A stretch of 64,000 nucleotides of DNA from Diprion similis (lineage: Eukaryota; Arthropoda; Insecta; Hymenoptera; Diprionidae). Position numbers and translations under genes: made by a program. The notes under the pieces were generated by a model. The model was not told the origin of the DNA, did no database searches, and saw nothing but the letters and a program-made list of their open reading frames with translations. The DNA lies in the NCBI RefSeq assembly GCF_021155765.1, contig NC_060118.1, forward strand, positions 9,545,646 through 9,609,645. The letters are read 5' to 3'. This document shows positions 59,265 through 64,000 of the stretch, one piece after another. Each line of letters opens with the position of its first letter. The stretch's first letter is position 1.

Positions 59265-61375
59265 CGAAGGTTGATTTTATTCAACAGAGTATAGTTTTCT
59301 CAAATAACCTTCATCGCCATCCAATACACCATTGCATCGTACAAACTCCTCCGTTATAGTCGATCTGAGTAAAAGAAAAATATTTTCTGCCCACGTTTTT
59401 TTTTTTTTTTTTTTTTTTACTTTTATCAATTTACTTGTTCGATAAATAATAAAAAATCCTGATTGTAATTAAAGACTCTACTGTGTATTACTATTTTAAA
59501 TACAATTGTGAAATAATGAACGTTAAAAACGACAAAGTCAGATTCAAATTTACACAATACTCATGTCAACGCAAGGGCTTATTTACATAATAGACTCGCA
59601 ACTTATCCAGAAACTGTTTCAAAATATAGAAACAGAAATTGAAGATGGCTCAATTTTCGAATTACTAATCTATTGAAACTACAGTACACGAGCCCCTGAT
59701 TCGATAGGAGGCTTCAAGACATAAAGTTATGTACAAATTCATGTCGTAGTTAATGGGTATTTTAATATTTATACTAGTAATATATAATTATCTTGCACAC
59801 GTTACATACTTTTCAAGAAACGTTACGAAATATATGTAAATTTATCTCGTGACATGCATGTTTCTTCGACTCGTTTACAAGTAACGATGCACCGCAACGG
59901 TGACTCAGTGTACAGCACTAATCGTGCAAACTTCTCGAATTTAATGATTATTACCATTAAAATCTAATCAATTTTATTTAATATAACAATAATGATGTAC
60001 TATCGATTCGACTCCAGGGAATACGTATTGTACGACAACTACCGACAGTTTCTGCTGCGTTTAATTACTTTCTATATATATATATAAATATCGTTCATTA
60101 TTTTTATATTCATCTAATTTTTAAGCGGCTTAGGTATGTAGCTGCCAATCATAATTATTTTTATTATTATTATATTATTCTTCACAGAATAGAGTATTGG
60201 AGCTTATTACGCGTATATCAATATATGTATGCATACTGATCGGCCTTTTCATTTTTTGAATTGAATAATATAGACTACATAGAGGTTTACGCTTAGTACA
60301 CATTATTACATTACTTATAAAATTTTATAAATATAGTAATTATCAGTATTCTAGCGATAGAGATTTGGAACAGCCCGCGGCAACTGGTGGTGGGAAAAGT
60401 ACACTTTTAGCTTACCCGATAACTAACGAAAATAGTAGAAACAGGTGTTTACCGGTATTATATTGCACTCTCTAATATTTCCTTGACCCTGATTAAATCA
60501 CTCGGTAATTATTATGTGTTCATACGCATAGAAACAGGTCCAAACACAGAACGTTATATTTACTAGCATGACAAAGCGAGAAGTAAGGAGCAGATTTCGA
60601 TAGTATTTTTATGTAGGAAAGAAAGTATAGTGACGTAACTTTTTTATCCTTTGATAACACTGCTAACCGAAGGTATCTTCAACTGACAAATAATAATAAT
60701 TGATAATTTCATAAGACGTTTTACACTGAACTCACACAATATTCTTATAATCCATTCGACAATAATGTACATAGATACATGATCGAAGCCTGATCATATT
60801 TTCAATTGTGAAGAGAAGCGTGTACTTCAACCGTGTTTTACTGTGAAAATCAGGATTATATTTTATGTATTTTTTTGGCTGATCGTAGAAACTAACAGAG
60901 ATTAGAGGTGAAAGCATCTCAGGTATAATAGTTGGATTGTTGTTTTTTGAATTCCGGCAAAAGTGGTTTGTAAGTACAATTTTCTTGAAGCATAATACGG
61001 ACTTTATCAGCCGCGTTATTACAAACGGGACGAATAACATTATTGGATAGTAGTAAATTGAAAATCCATGTGCTAAAAACTGTCTAAAAATTACTGTACG
61101 GAATCATCTTTTATCTTCTACACTCTTAGTTATCCCGATGAGTATAAAAATGAGAATGGTAAATATTGTCAAGGAAAAATAATAAGTCACGTAAGTTATA
61201 AACTAATATTTCATTCCATTATTTCAGATTAAATTTTTCCTCGTTTTCTATGTCTTTCTATTCCAAATGGGCACTTGCGCGCTAGCTATTACATTATTAG
61301 GTGAGGGCTGTTTATAACAAAGTATACAGGTATTTTGGCCAACAGTAACGGTAGCGGTACACCAGGTCAAAACAC
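59265..61375. other. Convergent intergenic region between mRpL36 and CDC27
   Basis: AT-rich, with a T run at 59399-59418 and no recognisable gene. It should hold the 3' UTR of CDC27 on the minus strand. The 102-codon minus frame at 60732-61040 shows no family features. Confidence 0.5.
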
Positions 61376-64000
61376 TCATAAGCTGTTATCACTGTCGTCG
61401 GTCTGAGGGTCAATTGTAACATTCGCTGATTGATCAACTTCCCCGCTGGCCTCTCCCTCTTGTTCCGTCGAACTGTTTTGTGCCTGTCTTTCAGCTGAAA
61501 ATCGATGAAACGGTCATTTTAAATGACATCCAGCAACTGCAGCGTTTAACCAATGCCGTGAATCACCCTGATTTATCTCACCTAATTGCGTAGTAGGGTC
61601 ATCGTCACCTTGGCCAGGACTCAGTATGGCCTCTTTTATCTGACTGTTGACACCTTTGGGGTCCAAATCTGTCGCCCAACTAAAGTACATTAGCGCAAGG
61701 TGCGTGTTTCCTAATTGTTTATGCACCTGTTGCAAGGGAATAAAATTTTTCGAATGTAGAAAAAAGGGAGTAAGTATCAGCCGTTCCTTTCTAGTAATTC
61801 AACACGAGAACTAATGAGTATATTTTACCTTTCCTATTGAATAGTAGACTAGAGATTCTTTGGGTACAATATTCTTCAGTTCTTCAAACTCTTTTAAAGC
61901 TTCAGCAGGTCGACCTGTGGAGAAATTTATGCTTGCCCGATGAAATTTACAAAGCGTGTTGTCAGGGTCGTTTTGGATCGCTTCATTCAATGTTTTCAAT
62001 GCAAGATCAGTCTTTTTCAAAGCATGTTGTACGACCCCTATGTGACACATGATTGCCGAATTTTGTGGATTAATCTGCAACGCCCGTTTAAAATGTAGTT
62101 CGGCTAAACTGTATTGCTCCTGTTTAGAAAATATCGTCCCAAGTCCAAACCTGAGAAAAAAAGTTCCCAATCCAATCAAGTGTTTATTAGATAATAATTT
62201 GTGCTTCAAAAGAACAAAGGTTTTATATTTACATTGTGAGAATATAAATATACAGGGAAGAGAAAATTCCAGTGGGAGAAATTCCAACTAAACGGTATCC
62301 GTATCACTGAGGATTGACAAGGAACTTACCACGCGTTATAATGCCTCGGGTCAAGTCGAATAGCATTTCTAAATGCTGTGATTGCTTTGTCTAATTCTTC
62401 TGTCATAACATATTCGTGACCCAGAAGAGTGTACGCGTATGGGAAGTTGGGATCTACCTATAAACGAAAATAAAATACGTGTTAAACTATTGTCTAAACT
62501 ATTTTACGCAAAGTATTACAAATAAAAAAGAAGGGAATTGAATAGCAAAGAACCGTTCTTCTTTCTCCTTCTGCTCGGAGAAAGCAAAAGACTGGAAGAT
62601 TGGACGCAATACCTGTATGGCTCTTTGAAAGAACTTAATCGCTGTTTCATGTTCTGTTTGGGCCGAAAATAGATTTCCAGTGGCGCACCAAGCTGTCGGA
62701 GAATATCGATCTTCCGACACAAGCTCCTGTGCCAGGGTGGATAATTGAACTTCAGCGTGAAGATGCCATAGTACAGTACTATAAATTTCCATCATCTCGG
62801 TTCTCTGCGGCTCCAGTTGTCTAACTTGTGCGAAATAACTACGACAGAAAAGTACCAAAAGCATACATTAGCTTTTTCGAATATTTTTGGAATAAACAGA
62901 TTCGGTTTTTTTTTCAAATTTCGTTCAAGGTAACAAAAAATTCGTTGTACCTCGCAGCTTTTTTGTAATCTATCATCTCGAAGTGCGCTTTTGCAAGCAT
63001 GGAGAGGACCCAACCTGTGTTATAATGCTGAGCAGGTAAAACACTGAATAGTTCAATAGCTTGTGAACAATTGAATTGACTCAAATGTTGATACGCTGTG
63101 CCCAGGACCCTCAACAGTGTCATAAGTCCCTCTAAAAATAAACGTTTGGACTGATTGATGACGTGATATTTAATTATGAGAGACAATATTTTATACGGCG
63201 TTTGCCGAACATATAATCTGATACTTGACTCACCGGCACACTGTTTTTGAACAAGTAAAGCACAGTGCATCATGTTATTTTGGTTTAGTGTATTAGTGGA
63301 CGATATCACTCTGTCTGAAGTGATCGTCTCACTTTTTTCCTTTTCATTTCTATTTCTCTCATTCAGTTCGTTGAAGTTTGCTTTATTTAAATTAGTCTTT
63401 GATAGTCTTGCTTTGGGTTTCCGAGAGGGTGATTTTGGTGGGGCGAATTTATTCCTATTTGGCGATTTATTATTCTCCTAAAAAATATTTGAAAAACGAA
63501 TTAGTCAAAGTACAAAGTAAAGGTCACAAATTTTCAGACAATTATTTCAGATTCTAAAACCTAATCTAATGCGTTCAATCAATTCATCAGAAATACCTTG
63601 ACAGAATAACTGTTACTAAAAAGTCTGGAAGATCGCCTGACGTTGGGTCCCTGTAGGGCTTGTGGAGTCGGGACTGGAGCCGTTGGTGTGACTGTAACGA
63701 TGTTTGCTGTATTACTCGTGTTTCCAGACTGAGAGAACACTGGTTTACCTTGTTGCAAAGGCGTTTCTTTGCGCGACATTAGTTGCTGCAGAATTTAAGA
63801 ATAATTATCTTGAGATCGATATATCACAAAAAAAGAAATAAACAAAGTATTTGCCAAAAATTATAAAAAATAATCAACTACTTTATGTGGATTCCTGTTT
63901 CACTCACTCCAACGTGTGCTTTTAAACTGCTGACTCGCTTGGCCAAGCTTTTCTGATCGTTTGCTTCGGAGAGCGTTGCATGAGGCGGTCCAATTTGTTC
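61376..64000 (-). CDS. Cdc27: CDC27/APC3, anaphase-promoting complex TPR subunit (C-terminal part)
   Basis: TPR scaffold subunit of the APC/C ubiquitin ligase that drives mitotic exit (family knowledge). Minus-strand exons: 63908-64000 (partial), 63597-63785, 63234-63477, 62951-63131, 62613-62838, 62330-62457, 61829-62150, 61582-61726, 61376-61494; phases agree, giving 548 aa of the C terminus. The first three exons are the low-complexity, Ser/Thr/Lys-rich linker. From EGLMTLLRVLG onward come tandem TPRs, including QHYNTGWVL, MEIYSTVLWHL, AIKFFQRAIQ, VDPNFPYAYTLLGHE, NAIRLDPRHYNAW, CHIGVVQHALKK and LALMYFSWATDLDPKG, all closely matching the vertebrate order. The final exon is a short acidic tail. 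The N-terminal TPRs lie outside the window. No defect seen. Confidence 0.95.

Noticed and set aside
60732-61040. 102-codon minus-strand frame downstream of CDC27
   Set aside because: No family features, AT-driven composition, sits in the expected CDC27 3' UTR or flank.
1-64000. tRNA, rRNA, CRISPR, viral or complete transposase genes
   Set aside because: Looked for and not seen; the mobile elements here all lack a recognisable transposase.

Overview
This window looks like nuclear DNA of an insect, probably a hymenopteran. The evidence is very AT-rich DNA dense in microsatellites, compact genes with GT-AG introns, an insect-type 7-transmembrane odorant receptor, a CYP6-like P450 and a crammer-type cathepsin propeptide inhibitor. 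The species cannot be fixed from the sequence alone. Gene models were assembled by hand from reading-frame continuity, splice-site motifs and intron-phase agreement, and they have no transcript support.

Layout. 0.9-3.6 kb (minus): a complete six-exon odorant receptor; its third intron carries a transposon. 5.4-14 kb (minus): the 3' part of an ADAMTS-like secreted matrix protein (spacer domain, six thrombospondin type-1 repeats, PLAC domain) of the THSD4/ADAMTSL4 type. 14-41 kb: about 27 kb with no recognisable conserved gene, full of AT, GA, CA and homopolymer tracts and several foldback elements. 41.0-51.3 kb (minus): a 93-aa crammer-like I29 inhibitor whose 9.9-kb first intron appears to contain a complete six-exon CYP6-like P450 on the same strand. 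54.7-56.7 kb (plus): a seven-exon RNase H1 with an unusual CENP-B/Tc5-transposase-like helix-turn-helix and a coiled coil between its hybrid-binding and catalytic domains. 57.6 kb (plus): an orphan TMEM55-like exon, probably a relic. 58.6 kb (plus): mitochondrial ribosomal protein bL36m. 61.4-64.0 kb (minus): the C-terminal half of CDC27/APC3, running off the window.

The most distinctive non-genic content is at least eight families of palindromic (foldback, long-inverted-repeat) elements. One composite family, made of two adjacent inverted-repeat modules, occurs five times (one copy cut by the window edge), including inside introns of the odorant receptor and the P450. The genes are functionally unrelated (olfaction, extracellular matrix, detoxification, protease control, R-loop removal, mitochondrial translation, mitosis), so no operon-like cooperation is implied. 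I saw no tRNA, rRNA, CRISPR array or viral gene.
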